Assembly (NCBI RefSeq): GCF_010669285.1
Contig: NZ_CP048711.1
Span: 3,534,001-3,598,000 of the forward strand
Length of the DNA: 64,000 bases
Direction of reading: 5' to 3'
Source: Kineobactrum salinum
GTDB taxonomy: Bacteria; Pseudomonadota; Gammaproteobacteria; Pseudomonadales; Halieaceae
Every line of letters starts with the position of its first letter. Within the stretch, counting starts at the first letter, position 1. Shown here one piece after another: positions 26,440-35,817 of the stretch. Under the pieces are notes generated by a model, which was not told where the DNA came from, searched no databases, and saw nothing but the letters and a program-made list of their open reading frames with translations. A program made the position numbers and the translations under genes.

Positions 26440-27612
26440 ATGGGAAGTCACGCTGTGCAAGCAGGTACTCTGGACACCTACCGCATCCAACTCGAGTATG
26501 CTCTTGGCAGCCCGTTTTTCACGGATAACCAGGTGGAGATACTGGTCAATGGCGACCAGATTTTTCCGGCCATGCTGGAGGCGATCGCGGCGGCCAAGGA
26601 CAGTGTCAGCATGGTGACGTTCGTCTACTGGACCGGCGACATAGCCGACCGCTTTGCCAACGCCCTGGCGGAGAGGGCCGAGGCCGGAGTCGACGTACGG
26701 CTGGTGCTGGATTGCTTCGGCGCCAGCAGGATGTCGCGGCGCCTGGTCAGGCGCATGCGTGACAGTGGGGTGCGGATTCGCTGGTTTCGTCCTTTCCGCT
26801 GGAGCCGTCCCTGGCAGTACGACAAGCGTACCCACCGCAAGATTCTGGTCTGCGATGCCAGAGTGGCCTTTACCGGCGGTGTGGGCATAGCCAGTGAGTG
26901 GGAGGGCGACGCCCGCGATGCCTCCGAGTGGCGCGAAACCCATCTGCGCATCGAGGGCCGGGCGGTCTGCGGTCTGCACTCGGCCTTCCTCGACAACTGG
27001 GGCGAGGCGGGGAAGTGGGAGGCCAAGCTGATCAACTACGCGCCCGATCCACCGGCGCGGGGCGTGTCAGTGCAGATCGTGCGCGCCTCCTCCACCGTCG
27101 GCTGGACCGAGTCTGCGGCCTTGATGCGCTTCCTGCTGGCGATGGCGCGCCAGCGCATACGGTTGACGTCCGCCTACTTTGCTCCCGACGAGGTCTTTGA
27201 ACGCGAGTTGCTGAACGCGGCGGGCCGTGGCGTGGATATCGATATACTGATCCCCGGCCGCCACTGTGACAGTCGCCTGTCGCAACTGGCAGGGCAGCCA
27301 GCGATTGCACGGCTGTTGGAGGCGGGAGTCTCGATCCGGCGCTTCCAGCCGACCATGTTGCACGCCAAGGTGGTAACCATCGACAGCATGATTGCCTGCG
27401 TCGGCTCGATCAACCTCAATCACCGTTCCATGGGCAAGGATGAGGAGTGCTCGGCGCTGCTGCTGTGCCCGCGTTTGACCGGCATACTGGACCGGCAGTT
27501 CGACCTTGACTGCGAGCGCGCGCAACCGGTGGATCGCGACAGGTTTGTCCGGCGCGGCCTGCTGGAGCGGGTCAAGGAGCGACTCGCGGGACTGATTGTT
27601 AACCAGTTATGA
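26440..27612 (+). CDS. Phospholipase D-family cardiolipin synthase (ClsB-like)
   Basis: 390 residues with two HKD catalytic motifs: HRKILVCDARVAFTGG (His about 132) and HAKVVTIDSMIACVGSIN (His about 308). There are no N-terminal transmembrane helices, as in ClsB rather than ClsA. It would join phosphatidyl groups into cardiolipin at the inner membrane. ATG 26440 (MGSHAVQAG) is preferred over an upstream TTG at 26368. It precedes a cluster of small membrane proteins. Other PLD-type phosphodiesterase roles are possible. Confidence 0.85.
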   Translation: MGSHAVQAGTLDTYRIQLEYALGSPFFTDNQVEILVNGDQIFPAMLEAIAAAKDSVSMVTFVYWTGDIADRFANALAERAEAGVDVRLVLDCFGASRMSRRLVRRMRDSGVRIRWFRPFRWSRPWQYDKRTHRKILVCDARVAFTGGVGIASEWEGDARDASEWRETHLRIEGRAVCGLHSAFLDNWGEAGKWEAKLINYAPDPPARGVSVQIVRASSTVGWTESAALMRFLLAMARQRIRLTSAYFAPDEVFERELLNAAGRGVDIDILIPGRHCDSRLSQLAGQPAIARLLEAGVSIRRFQPTMLHAKVVTIDSMIACVGSINLNHRSMGKDEECSALLLCPRLTGILDRQFDLDCERAQPVDRDRFVRRGLLERVKERLAGLIVNQL

Positions 27613-27742
27613 GCGGTACCGCACTGGCGGGCCACTGTGTATGGTCTAGTATTGAATCAAGTGAGCGATATCAACAGATGGCGTTTACTCAGTACAAGGG
27701 CGCTGTTTTTGCAGAGCCAAACTCATACGGAGGGTACCCGCA

Positions 27743-27907
27743 ATGTTGAATTGGGCAGTGATATTTCTGATTATCGCAATAGTAGCCGGACTGCTGGGAT
27801 TCAGCGGTGTTGCCGGTGCGGCAACGAACATCGCCTGGATTCTGTTTGTGGTCGGTCTGATCCTGGCGTTGTTTTTCTTTATCACTGGGCGTCGGCCACC
27901 GATGTAA
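27743..27907 (+). CDS. DUF1328 (YtjA/UPF0391) small membrane protein
   Basis: 54 residues starting [27 protein letters not shown], then a second hydrophobic helix ([18 protein letters not shown]) and a short basic tail. This matches the DUF1328 family, two-helix inner-membrane proteins of unknown function that are often induced by envelope or osmotic stress. An AGGG-type ribosome site (about 27731-27734) precedes the ATG. Confidence 0.87.
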   Translation: MLNWAVIFLIIAIVAGLLGFSGVAGAATNIAWILFVVGLILALFFFITGRRPPM

Positions 27908-27970
27908 CCGCAATGCAGGCAGGATACAGGGTCAGGGGACCCGGTTTCCAATGAACAGGAGGATGATAAC

Positions 27971-28288
27971 GTGGTGACTGCGGCAGATATAGATACAGCG
28001 GGCAAGACAGGTAAGGCGGAGAAACAGCAGGAGTTCGATTCGGGCAAGGAAGCGGTGCTGGCGGCCTACAACAACCTGATGGAAGCACAGACGCATTTCC
28101 GTCAGGCTGCCGAAGCGGCGGGCCTGGACCTGAAACACGACGCTGCCGAGCAACTGCTCAAGGGCAAGGGCAAGGCGGAGGAATTGGGCCAGCAGGCCAG
28201 TCAATATGTCCATGAAAAGCCCCTGGCTTCACTGGGCATGGCATTTGTGGCCGGGTTGCTGATCGCCCAGTTGACGTCCAGGAACTAG
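27971..28288 (+). CDS. YqjD/ElaB family (DUF883) membrane-anchored protein
   Basis: 105 residues: a charged helical N-terminal region (EKQQEFDSGKEAVLAAYNNL), Ala/Lys-rich middle, and a C-terminal anchor helix with PLASLGMAFVAGLLIAQLTSR as in YqjD/ElaB. In E. coli these proteins tether ribosomes to the inner membrane in stationary phase. The GTG start is supported by AGGAGG 7 bp upstream. The next two genes look like YqjE and YqjK, so the E. coli yqjDEK order is kept. Confidence 0.82.
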   Translation: MVTAADIDTAGKTGKAEKQQEFDSGKEAVLAAYNNLMEAQTHFRQAAEAAGLDLKHDAAEQLLKGKGKAEELGQQASQYVHEKPLASLGMAFVAGLLIAQLTSRN

Positions 28289-28293
28289 TTTTC

Positions 28294-28773
28294 GTGCCCG
28301 GGAATGCCGGCCCGCAACCTGCCGGGACGGAAGCGGCTGCCGGTCACGACAGCGCGCCGGGGAGCGAGTCCGGCCAGACCACTGAACAACAGCAGGAGTG
28401 GCAGGCATGGGTTGCTCTACTGCAACAGCTGATGGCAACCGGCAGCCAGTTTGCTTCGGTGCTGGGCCTGGAAGTCAAACTGGCTCTAGCCGACAGTGGA
28501 CGCCTTGTCATCGTGTTGCTGGCGATGCTCCCGCTGCTGTTGTTTGCCTGGTTGGGACTTTCCGTGCTGGCCGGTTGGCTGGTCTACGTGCTGAGTCAGT
28601 CCGTGGCGCTGGGTCTGCTGGGATTCGTGCTGGTGCAGGTGCTGGCGCTGTTGGTGCTGCGCCGGGCGGCCACGGTGTTCAAGCGCAGTCTGGGCTTGCC
28701 GGCCAGCCGGCGCCAGTTGCGCGCGATAATGGAGACTGGCAAAGAGCATGCAGCGACAGCAACTGATTCGTGA
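28294..28773 (+). CDS. YqjE-like (phage holin superfamily III-type) membrane protein
   Basis: 159 residues. A polar N-terminal third is followed by two adjacent long hydrophobic helices (LVIVLLAMLPLLLFAWLGLSVLAG and ALGLLGFVLVQVLALLVLR) and a basic tail, the YqjE/DUF1469 plan. The start is GTG at 28294, five bases after the YqjD-like stop. Function unknown; the association with YqjD and YqjK is the main evidence. Confidence 0.7.
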   Translation: MPGNAGPQPAGTEAAAGHDSAPGSESGQTTEQQQEWQAWVALLQQLMATGSQFASVLGLEVKLALADSGRLVIVLLAMLPLLLFAWLGLSVLAGWLVYVLSQSVALGLLGFVLVQVLALLVLRRAATVFKRSLGLPASRRQLRAIMETGKEHAATATDS

Positions 28774-29038
28774 ACTGCGCGCCGCCGAGGCGGCGTTGAT
28801 ACTGGAGCGGAAGGCTCTGCACGACTGCGTCCGCTCCCGGGTCTCGGTATTGCGTGCGCTGCATCCGGTGTACCTGTTGGGCGGCGGATTTCTCGCCGGT
28901 GTGGTGGTGCAGCGGGCCCAGGCCCTGCTGTTGCCGGGTCTTGGCCTGGGTTCGGCGGCCACGCTCGGACTGCGCTTGTGGCCACTGTTGTCCAGTGGCT
29001 GGCAGATGGGGATGGGTGGTTTCGGGTCCACGGAGTGA
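28748..29038 (+). CDS. YqjK-like small protein
   Basis: 96 residues starting MQRQQLIRELRAAEAALILERKALHD, a basic amphipathic helix like YqjK, followed by a hydrophobic glycine-rich segment (YLLGGGFLAGVVV). It overlaps the YqjE-like gene by 26 bp and the AI-2E permease start by 4 bp (GTGA), so all are likely one transcript. Confidence 0.6.
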   Translation: MQRQQLIRELRAAEAALILERKALHDCVRSRVSVLRALHPVYLLGGGFLAGVVVQRAQALLLPGLGLGSAATLGLRLWPLLSSGWQMGMGGFGSTE

Positions 29039-30175
29039 GCAGTCCAGAGCCGGCGCCATCCTCCCCGCACTCCCCGCCGGCGCTCAGGTGGTTATTGGCA
29101 CTGGCGCTGCTGTATACCATTTACTTTGCGAAATCCCTGTTGATGCCCATCGTGGTGGCACTGTTGTTCGCGCTGTTGTTGAGTCCCCTGGTCAACCTGT
29201 TTAAACGTTTTTATATTCCCCGTACTGTGTCGGCGCTGCTGATGCTGTGTCTAATTGGCGGGCCGCTCGCCCTGTTGGCCAGCCAGCTCAGCGTTCCTGC
29301 GCAGCGCTGGATCGAAGAGATCCCCGAGCTGACCGCACAGTTGTCGGAGCAGGTGGACGATTTGACTGACAAACTGGCGCCGGCACCGGAACCAGTGGCC
29401 GAGCCCCCCGAACCCAGGGGCTTCAGTTTTTTCGGGCTGTTTGGGGGTGACGACAGGGCAGCGGAAGATGATCCAGAGGTGGAAGGGAAGGACGAGGACA
29501 GCGACCGCGTCAGCGAAAGCCTGAAACAGGGGGATTGGAGGCGATGCTTTCGATGTTGAGCGCCGCGCCGGTCATGCTTGCGCAGTTGTTGACGACCGTG
29601 GTCCTAATCCTGTTTCTGCTGGTGTTCGGCCCGCGGCTGTTTGTCGCCTTCGTCAACATTTTTCCGACCATCCACGACAAGCGCCGCAGTATCCTGCTGC
29701 TGCGCAAGACCCAGATCGAGCTGTCGCGCTATATCCTCACCGTCAGCGCGATCAACAGCTTGCTGGGACTGACTACCGCGGCAGCGTTGTGGCTGTTGGG
29801 TGTGCAGGACGCGCTGCTGTGGGGGGTGCTGGTGGGGATGCTGAATTTCGCGCCCTATGTAGGCCCCTGATAGCGGCGATGATCCTGTCTCTCGCGGGGG
29901 TGGTGCAATACGGCATGACAGGCTTCGCGCTGGTGCCCGCCCTGGTCTATTTCAGTATTAATCTGTTCGAGGCCCAGTTCCTCACGCCGATGACGCTGGG
30001 ACGCCACATGCGCCTGAACCCGCTGGTGATCATCCTGTGGCTTGTGGTCTGGGGCTGGTTGTGGGGCGCGGTGGGTGTGTTGCTGGCAGTGCCCCTGCTG
30101 GTCTGCCTGAAGCTGGCGGCGGGCCAGACCGGTTTCATGAACAGCTGGGTGCAGTTGATAGAAACGCGCGCCTGA
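29035..30175 (+). CDS. AI-2E family transporter/permease (two frameshifts in this sequence)
   Basis: Three overlapping frames together encode one AI-2E/PerM-type protein with about eight membrane helices. Frame 1 runs to SESLKQG. Adding one G to the run at 29529-29533 continues as GLEAMLSMLSAAPVML. Adding one C at 29864-29867 then turns PYVGP-stop into PYVGPLIAAMILSL and on to the end. The repaired gene is 380 codons, normal for the family. An acidic insert (GGDDRAAEDDPEVEGKDEDSD) sits in the large loop. The GTG at 29035 overlaps the upstream stop. The family includes TqsA-type exporters and Na+/H+ antiporters; substrate is unknown. Confidence 0.85.
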
Positions 30176-30181
30176 GTCCGG

Positions 30182-30376
30182 TCAGCCCTTGGGGCCCAGC
30201 AGCAGCCACAGGATCAGGCCCAGCACCGGCATCAGCAGCAACAACAGTATCCACAGCACCTTGGCTCCGGTACCGGCGTTGCTCTGGGCACATTTGACGA
30301 TTGCCCAGATGATGATAGCCAGCCAGATCAGGCCCAACAGGCCTCCAACTTGTACATCCATAGTGGCGCGCTCCAT
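30182..30376 (-). CDS. Small PLDc_N-type membrane protein
   Basis: 64 residues with two hydrophobic helices (GGLLGLIWLAIIIWAIVKC and VLWILLLLLMPVLGLILWLLLGP). This is the isolated phospholipase-D nuclease N-terminal domain that also forms the membrane part of cardiolipin synthase A. ATG 30361 has a better placed GGAG (9 bp) than the ATG at 30376, so the true protein may be five residues shorter. It converges with the AI-2E permease. Function unknown. Confidence 0.75.
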   Translation of the reverse strand: MERATMDVQVGGLLGLIWLAIIIWAIVKCAQSNAGTGAKVLWILLLLLMPVLGLILWLLLGPKG

Positions 30377-30403
30377 GTCCCGTCGTTGTAATTGGTGTCC
30401 AGT

Positions 30404-31342
30404 CTACCTGATTCGTCCGCGCCGGCCCACCTGCTTTTGCGCCTGCTTTTGCAGAGACCGCACCGCGGTCACCAGCGCCCGATTGCGTGGCGCTTCCAGC
30501 TTCAGCTCGTCGGCGAGCGTCAGCAGGTAGCCGTTGAGGTAGTCGATTTCGGTGGTCCGTCGCGCGCGGATATCCTGCAGCATGGAAGAACGATTGTTGG
30601 CGGTGGCCGCGATCACCTCCGCAACTTTCGTGTGCAGGTCCGCTACCGCCTGGTGCTGGCCGGCGGCGGCGCCAATCATCCTGATTTCCTCGCACAGCTG
30701 CTGCACCTCGACCGCAAGTTCCGGGCGGCTGGCCAGTTCGCCGTTGCAGCAATCATGTACGGCCGTGAGCGGGTTGATCGCGCAGTTGATGGCCAGCTTG
30801 CGCCACAGCGCCTGGTCGATCCGCGGTTCCCAGGCACAGTTCACCGCCAGGTTCTGCCAATCCGCGAACCAGGGCGGCGAGGTGGACTCTCCGCGCCCAC
30901 CGATCAGCGTAGTTCCACTGCCGGCGTGACACAGCAGGCGCCGTCCCTGTCGGTAGACGCCCTCGGTGGTAGTGCCCGCATAACAGGGCAGCCATGGCCA
31001 GCGTGTCTGCAGCTGCTCCAGGTAGCCCATGCCGTTGGCCAGCACCAGTACTGTGCTGGCGGGGCTCAGCCGCGGTATCACTGCGGCCAGTGCCGGGACA
31101 ATATCCTGCGCCTTGGTCGTGACCAGCAGATGAGTGATGCCACTGGAGTCGCCACGGGCCGATACCGGAAACCTATAGTGGCTGTGCTGTTGTTTGCACC
31201 GTAGCTCAACAGTGAGGCTGCTTTCGCCTGCGTCCGGGTCGTCCTCCCGCAACAGCAGCGTGCAGCGGCTGCCGCCTGCCTGCAGCAGGCTCGCGAACAG
31301 GCCGCCGATGGCCCCGACACCGAGGATATGCCAATGTCGCAT
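30404..31342 (-). CDS. panE: 2-dehydropantoate 2-reductase (PanE family)
   Basis: 312 residues. NADPH-dependent reduction of ketopantoate in pantothenate synthesis. The N-terminal Rossmann motif is GVGAIGGLFASLL; THLLVTTKAQD contains the conserved Lys; NGMGYLEQL and the C-terminal ALWRKLAINCAINPLTAV and DIRARRTTEIDYLNGYL match the family, including the catalytic-region Lys and the Asn/Ser-rich substrate site. It is divergent from yajQ by 93 bp. Several PanE-like paralogues have other substrates, so PanE is the likely but not certain identity. Confidence 0.87.
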   Translation of the reverse strand: MRHWHILGVGAIGGLFASLLQAGGSRCTLLLREDDPDAGESSLTVELRCKQQHSHYRFPVSARGDSSGITHLLVTTKAQDIVPALAAVIPRLSPASTVLVLANGMGYLEQLQTRWPWLPCYAGTTTEGVYRQGRRLLCHAGSGTTLIGGRGESTSPPWFADWQNLAVNCAWEPRIDQALWRKLAINCAINPLTAVHDCCNGELASRPELAVEVQQLCEEIRMIGAAAGQHQAVADLHTKVAEVIAATANNRSSMLQDIRARRTTEIDYLNGYLLTLADELKLEAPRNRALVTAVRSLQKQAQKQVGRRGRIR

Positions 31343-31435
31343 GCGCTACGATCACTTCCCGACAGGGATTGCAAAGCGTTGCCGGCAGATTACCATGGGA
31401 CTCCTTCACAGTTTACCGGACCGGGGTAGCGCACT

Positions 31436-31921
31436 ATGCCATCTTTTGACATCGTATCGGAAGTCGATCTGCACCAGTTGACCAATGCGGTCGACCAGGC
31501 GGCGCGGGTGATCAATAACCGTTTTGATTTCAAGGGGGTGGACGCGGGGTTTGAGCGCGATGAGCGCACTGTGGCGCTGCACGCCGAGGCTGAGTTCCAG
31601 TTGGAGCAGATGGAGGACATGCTGCGCTCGGCGCTGATCAAGTGCGATATCGATCCACAGGCCATGGACAGCGGCGAGCCGGTGGGCTCCGGCAAGCTGC
31701 TGCGCCAGACCATCACCCTGCGCCACGGCCTGGACAGCCAGCAGTGCAAGACCATCGTCAAGACCATCAAGGATGCCAAGCTGAAGGTGCAGGCGCAGAT
31801 CCAGGGTGACCAGGTAAGGGTGACAGGCAAGAAGCGCGATGACCTGCAGCAGGCCATTGCGCTGCTGCGGGACAGCAGCCCCGTCGACCTGCCGCTGCAG
31901 TTCACCAATTTTCGCGACTAG
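31436..31921 (+). CDS. yajQ: YajQ family nucleotide-binding (c-di-GMP-binding) protein
   Basis: 161 residues matching YajQ over the whole length: MPSFDIVSEVDLHQLTNAVDQA, ELHT-like VALHAEAEFQLEQM, the KLLRQTITLRHGL block, KTIKDAKLKVQAQIQGDQVRVTGKKRDDLQQAIALLR and the terminal LPLQFTNFRD. Homologues bind cyclic di-GMP in Xanthomonas and Pseudomonas and act with a transcription factor. The last four bases overlap the convergent kinase gene stop. Confidence 0.94.
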   Translation: MPSFDIVSEVDLHQLTNAVDQAARVINNRFDFKGVDAGFERDERTVALHAEAEFQLEQMEDMLRSALIKCDIDPQAMDSGEPVGSGKLLRQTITLRHGLDSQQCKTIVKTIKDAKLKVQAQIQGDQVRVTGKKRDDLQQAIALLRDSSPVDLPLQFTNFRD

Positions 31922-32796
31922 TACTGCAACCGCTGTTGCAGCCGGTCGAGCTTGCCCCGCCAGAAGCCGGTGTTCACGTTGTTTTCGCGCTGGGCGTACC
32001 AGAGCAGTTCCAGGTAGCGGTAGATGCAGTCGAACAGGGCCAGCGTATGCAACTGCTGTGGCTGCGGCTCGCGCCCCAGGTAGGCCTGGAGCAGCGCGCG
32101 GCTGTCCGCTTCCGGCATCTCGTCCCCGGCCTGCACGGCGGCCAGGTCGAACCATGCGGAGCCCATCGCGGCATATTCCCAGTCCACCGCCCACAGGCGC
32201 CCGCCGCTGTGCAGCCGGTTGCTGCGCAACAGGTCGTTGTGGCACAGCAGCAACGGCCCCGCCAGTGTTTCCGCCTGCTCCAACAGCAGTGCCAGCGGCT
32301 CGGCCAGCGCCGCGAGGGCGTGCCAACCGGCGCCCGCGGCCGCCCGCAGCGTGTGCTCATGGCGCCGGCAGCGTTCTGACAGGTCCAGTCGTGCGTGAAC
32401 GGCTGGCAGGCGGTGGATGGCGCGCAATAGCGCGGCGACGGCTACCGGGTCTTCCGCTGTGGCCGGGTCCGGCGCCAGATAGTCGCAGACCAGGGCACCC
32501 AGTTCGGGATTGCAGTAGCGTGGCCTCGGCGCCAACCCGGCAGCGCAGGCATTGTGCAATATGCGCCACTCCGTCTGCCGGTTGAGACCATAGGCATGCG
32601 GGTTGAGTCCGTCCAGCCGCAGTACGAAGCGCCTGGCACCGGCCTCCAGCAGGAAGCTGTGGTTGCTGAGGCCCTGGCCCAGTGGCTGCAGCACTCGCGG
32701 CGGGCTGCCCGGTGCTGGTTGCAGGTCCCAGTGCGGCCACTGTGCCAGGGCCTGGTCCAGTCTCAGGCGGATTGCGCGTGGTAATGCTGTCGCCAT
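31918..32796 (-). CDS. Aminoglycoside/choline/thiamine kinase-like phosphotransferase (probable thiamine kinase)
   Basis: 292-residue APH-fold kinase. N-lobe: PLGQGLSNHSFLLEAGARRFVLRLDG; catalytic HNDLLRSN; metal-binding AVDWEYAAMGSAWFDLA. APH-fold enzymes phosphorylate choline, thiamine (YcfN/ThiK) or other small alcohols. It is the last gene of the TPP-riboswitch operon, overlapping pnuT by 34 bp, so thiamine is the best substrate guess: it would trap imported thiamine as thiamine monophosphate. Without that context the substrate could not be told. Confidence 0.78.
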   Translation of the reverse strand: MATALPRAIRLRLDQALAQWPHWDLQPAPGSPPRVLQPLGQGLSNHSFLLEAGARRFVLRLDGLNPHAYGLNRQTEWRILHNACAAGLAPRPRYCNPELGALVCDYLAPDPATAEDPVAVAALLRAIHRLPAVHARLDLSERCRRHEHTLRAAAGAGWHALAALAEPLALLLEQAETLAGPLLLCHNDLLRSNRLHSGGRLWAVDWEYAAMGSAWFDLAAVQAGDEMPEADSRALLQAYLGREPQPQQLHTLALFDCIYRYLELLWYAQRENNVNTGFWRGKLDRLQQRLQY

Positions 32797-33380
32797 TGAA
32801 AAAACCCGAAGACCACGATAATCAGATATACCATGAACAACACTGCGGTCAGCAGCAGTCCGCGCTCAAGATAGAGGTAGATGCAAGCGCTGTCTATCAC
32901 CAGCCAGTACACCCAGTTTTCCAGTACCTTGCGGGCCACCATCCAGGTGGTGAGCACACTGCCCCAGGTGGTAAAGGAATCCAGGTAGGGCAGGGCCGCA
33001 TCGGTGTAGCGCTGCAGCAGTGCACCGCTGACGGCACTGGCACTCAACACCGTGATGATGGCGAAGAGGTGAGTCCGTGCCGGCCAGCGTGAAATGGGCC
33101 GGGTCCGGCCGTCGCTGCGAGCGCCACTACGCCATTGCTGCCAGCCGTAGACTGCCATGGCCAGGTAGAACAGCTGCAGCGCCGACTCCATCGGCAGCCT
33201 CACCTGCCAGAACAGCCACAGATAGATGGCCGTGCCCCCGAATGCGGCGTACCAGCACCACAGGCTCTCGCGCACCGCCAGCAACAGATAGGCAATGCCC
33301 AGCGCCACGGCGATGACTTCCCAGCCCGACATGGCCAGGCTCGCACTCGCCAGCTGTTCGCTGAGCGCGCTGTCCGTCAT
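32763..33380 (-). CDS. pnuT: PnuC-family transporter, probable thiamine transporter PnuT
   Basis: 205 residues, about seven hydrophobic helices. PnuC-family signatures are WEVIAVALGIAYLLLAVRES, WCWYAAFGGTAIYLWLFW, YGWQQW, and SFTTWGSVLTTWMVARKVLENWVYWLVID with the aromatic substrate-binding residues. PnuC proteins move vitamin precursors by facilitated diffusion; members under TPP riboswitch control are PnuT (thiamine). ATG 33380 overlaps the previous stop (ATGA). The downstream kinase would provide metabolic trapping. Confidence 0.88.
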   Translation of the reverse strand: MTDSALSEQLASASLAMSGWEVIAVALGIAYLLLAVRESLWCWYAAFGGTAIYLWLFWQVRLPMESALQLFYLAMAVYGWQQWRSGARSDGRTRPISRWPARTHLFAIITVLSASAVSGALLQRYTDAALPYLDSFTTWGSVLTTWMVARKVLENWVYWLVIDSACIYLYLERGLLLTAVLFMVYLIIVVFGFFQWRQHYHAQSA

Positions 33381-33631
33381 GGGCTGATGGCCAGTGCCCC
33401 TGGAATGAATTTGCACACCAGTACCTGCTTGCCAAACTGCGCGTGGCTGCGCTCCAGCGCGGTGCGCACCAGGTCGAAGACCTGCTGCGCTTCTCCGCAC
33501 AACTGGGTACTCATGGCGTTGGTGACAATGGTCAGCCCCTCGATCTCGCCCAGGCTGGCGATAAAGGCCTCAATGACCGGAATATAGTCCTCCTGCAACG
33601 GGTACAGGCTCAGTTCGGCGGTGACTTGCAT
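33377..33631 (-). CDS. YkoF-like/MTH1187-type thiamine-binding domain protein
   Basis: 84 residues: MQVTAELSLYPLQEDYIPVIEAFI, then TIVTNAMSTQLCGEAQQVFDLVRTALE. These resemble one half of Bacillus YkoF, which binds thiamine and hydroxymethylpyrimidine. It lies between the TonB receptor and PnuT and overlaps pnuT by 4 bp. It lacks a signal peptide, so it would be cytoplasmic, perhaps buffering or sensing thiamine. Confidence 0.78.
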   Translation of the reverse strand: MQVTAELSLYPLQEDYIPVIEAFIASLGEIEGLTIVTNAMSTQLCGEAQQVFDLVRTALERSHAQFGKQVLVCKFIPGALAISP

Positions 33632-33645
33632 GGTAATCTCCCGGG

Positions 33646-35753
33646 TTACTGGAAACGGTAGCTGGCACTCACACCCACTACCCTGGGCTCGCCCAGCTGG
33701 GTATAGGGCTCGACCACATAGCCTTTGCGCGGGTCGTTGCCGAAGCTGCCGAAGCCGCGGGTGGTGTAGTTGCGATCAGTCAGATTGCGGGCCCACAGCG
33801 CGACTTCCCAGGTTTCGCGCTGATAGCCCAGGCGCAGGTGCAGCAGCGTGTGGGCATTGGCGCGCAGCTCGTGGCGGTCGGAGAAGAAGAAGCTGTCCTT
33901 GGCCTCCACATCGGCGCGCAGGTAGAGGTGGTCGCTGAAATTGAGCCGGCCGCCGGTGGCGATCTGGTAGCTGGGTGCGTGCGCCTGTTCGTGCCCGGCC
34001 AGATCCTCCCCGTCGGCACGGATGTAGCGATCGAAGCTGGCGTCCAGCAGGCCGATGTTGGCGTACAGGCTGAGCCGTTCGGTGGCCAGCCAGTCCAGCT
34101 CAAGTTCCAGGCCGTAATTGGTGCCGCGTGCGGCGTTGCTGGTGTAGTCGATGAACTGCGTGCTTTCGTCTTCGCGGGGCACCACCAGCGAACCCTTCAC
34201 CTGCTGGTCATTGCGATCCATGTAGAACAGGGCCAGGCGCGAGCGCAGGCTGCCCTGCAGGTACTCCCCTTGTGACCCAGCTCGTAATTGAGCAGGGTCT
34301 CCTCGTCGAAGGATTGCAGACCGCTGAACAATTGCAGCAGCTCCGGGTTGTCGGTGGTCTGCAACCCCGAAAGGATGTTGGTGTTGACGCCGCTGCCGCG
34401 ATAGCCGCGCGATACGCCGCCGTACAGCATCGCATCTTCGCGGTACTGGAACTCCAGTACCAGCCGCGCGCCCCACAGTGTGCGGGCAGTATCGCCGGCG
34501 ATGCTGTTGCTGTCGCTGTAGTCGGTTTCGCGCCGTTCCAGCCGCAGCCCGCTGATCAGTGTCAGCTGTTCGCTCAGCGCTGTATCCAGCTGGCCAAATA
34601 CTGCCGCGGTGTCTGCGTCGTAGTCGCTGAAGAAGTCCTCGGCCAGGTAGGTGTACTGACGCTGCAGCTGTTCCCGGTCCGCCAGGTAGTACAGCCCGGC
34701 GACCCACTGGCCGCGGCCGCCGAACAGATGGGACTGGTCGTTGGAGAGCAGCCGCAGCTGGGCGCTGAAGCTGTCGCGGTCGCGCAGAAAGCGGTCGAAG
34801 GAACTGTACTCCAGCTCCGGAGCGATGCCTACATAGGCCCAGTCCTCGTCGTAGCTGTAGTCACTGTCAGTGGTGGCGGCGGTGAGCAGGGTTTCGAAAT
34901 CCACGCTGTCGCGCTGGCCCTGCCAGTGCAGCGACAGCGCGGTGGACTCCTGCCGGTCTTTGCCGGGCTGGTCGGACAGGGTGCGACGGTTGTTGTCCAG
35001 CGAGAATACATCGTAGCCATTGTCGATATCGGCGTACAGCAGGGTCAGGTCGACGCTGTCGGTGCCGCTGGCCAGCCAGCGCAGGCGACCGCGCACAGTG
35101 GTTTCATCGCGGTCGCTGGTATCGTCGCGGCCCAGAAAGTCGTTCTTGATGTAGCCGTCACTGCGGTGCTGCTGCACCGCAATCCGGTACAGCAGGGTGT
35201 CGCTGACCAGCGGGCCCGTGCCCACCACGCCCAGGCTCCAGGAGTCGTAGTCGGCCACGCTGCCCTGGATCTCCAGGCCGGGGGTGGCCTCTGGCGCGGC
35301 GCTGCGGATATTGACCAGGCCGGCCAGCGCATTGGCACCGTGCAGGGTGCCCTGGGGGCCGCGCAGTACTTCCACTTGCTCGACGTCGAACAGGGTGCCG
35401 ACGGTACCCAGGCCGCTGAAGTCGACACCGTCGAGCAACAGGCCTATGGAGGGGTTGAGCGGTTCCTGGAACTGGCTGCGTTCGCCGATACCGCGAATCT
35501 GGAAGAAGCGGGCACGGGAGGTGCCGCCGGCGTAGTTGAGGTTGGGGATGACATTGAACACCTGTTCCAGGTGCTGGGCTGCGCGTTCACGGATCATGTC
35601 GCCGGTGAGCACGCTGGTGCTGACCGGCTGCTGCTGCAGCGTGATGTCGCGCAGTTCGGCAGTGACGATGATCTCTTCCAGTGCGGTATTGTCGGCGTGG
35701 GTCTGGCAGGCCAGTAGCAGGGCCGGTGGCAACAGGCAGCTAAACAGTTTCAT
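33646..35753 (-). CDS. TonB-dependent outer-membrane receptor, probable thiamine uptake (frameshifted in this sequence)
   Basis: Signal peptide MKLFSCLLPPALLLACQTHA, a TonB box-like EEIIVTAEL, a plug domain (LEQVFNVIPNLNYAGG, FFQIRGIGERSQ, VEVLRGPQGTLHGANALAGLVNI) and a long barrel ending SASYRFQ. The frame breaks at the CCCC of 34266-34269 (minus-strand G run). One added G turns HKGSTCR into HKGEYLQGSLRSRLALFY and gives 702 codons. ATG 35753 is preceded by GGGAG. A TPP riboswitch lies immediately upstream, so thiamine or a precursor is the probable substrate. Confidence 0.88.
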
Positions 35754-35817
35754 TGGGTTCTCCCAGAAAGCAAAGCAAGAGAACCGGTTGGACAAGCGGG
35801 CTGGACTAGGAGACAGG

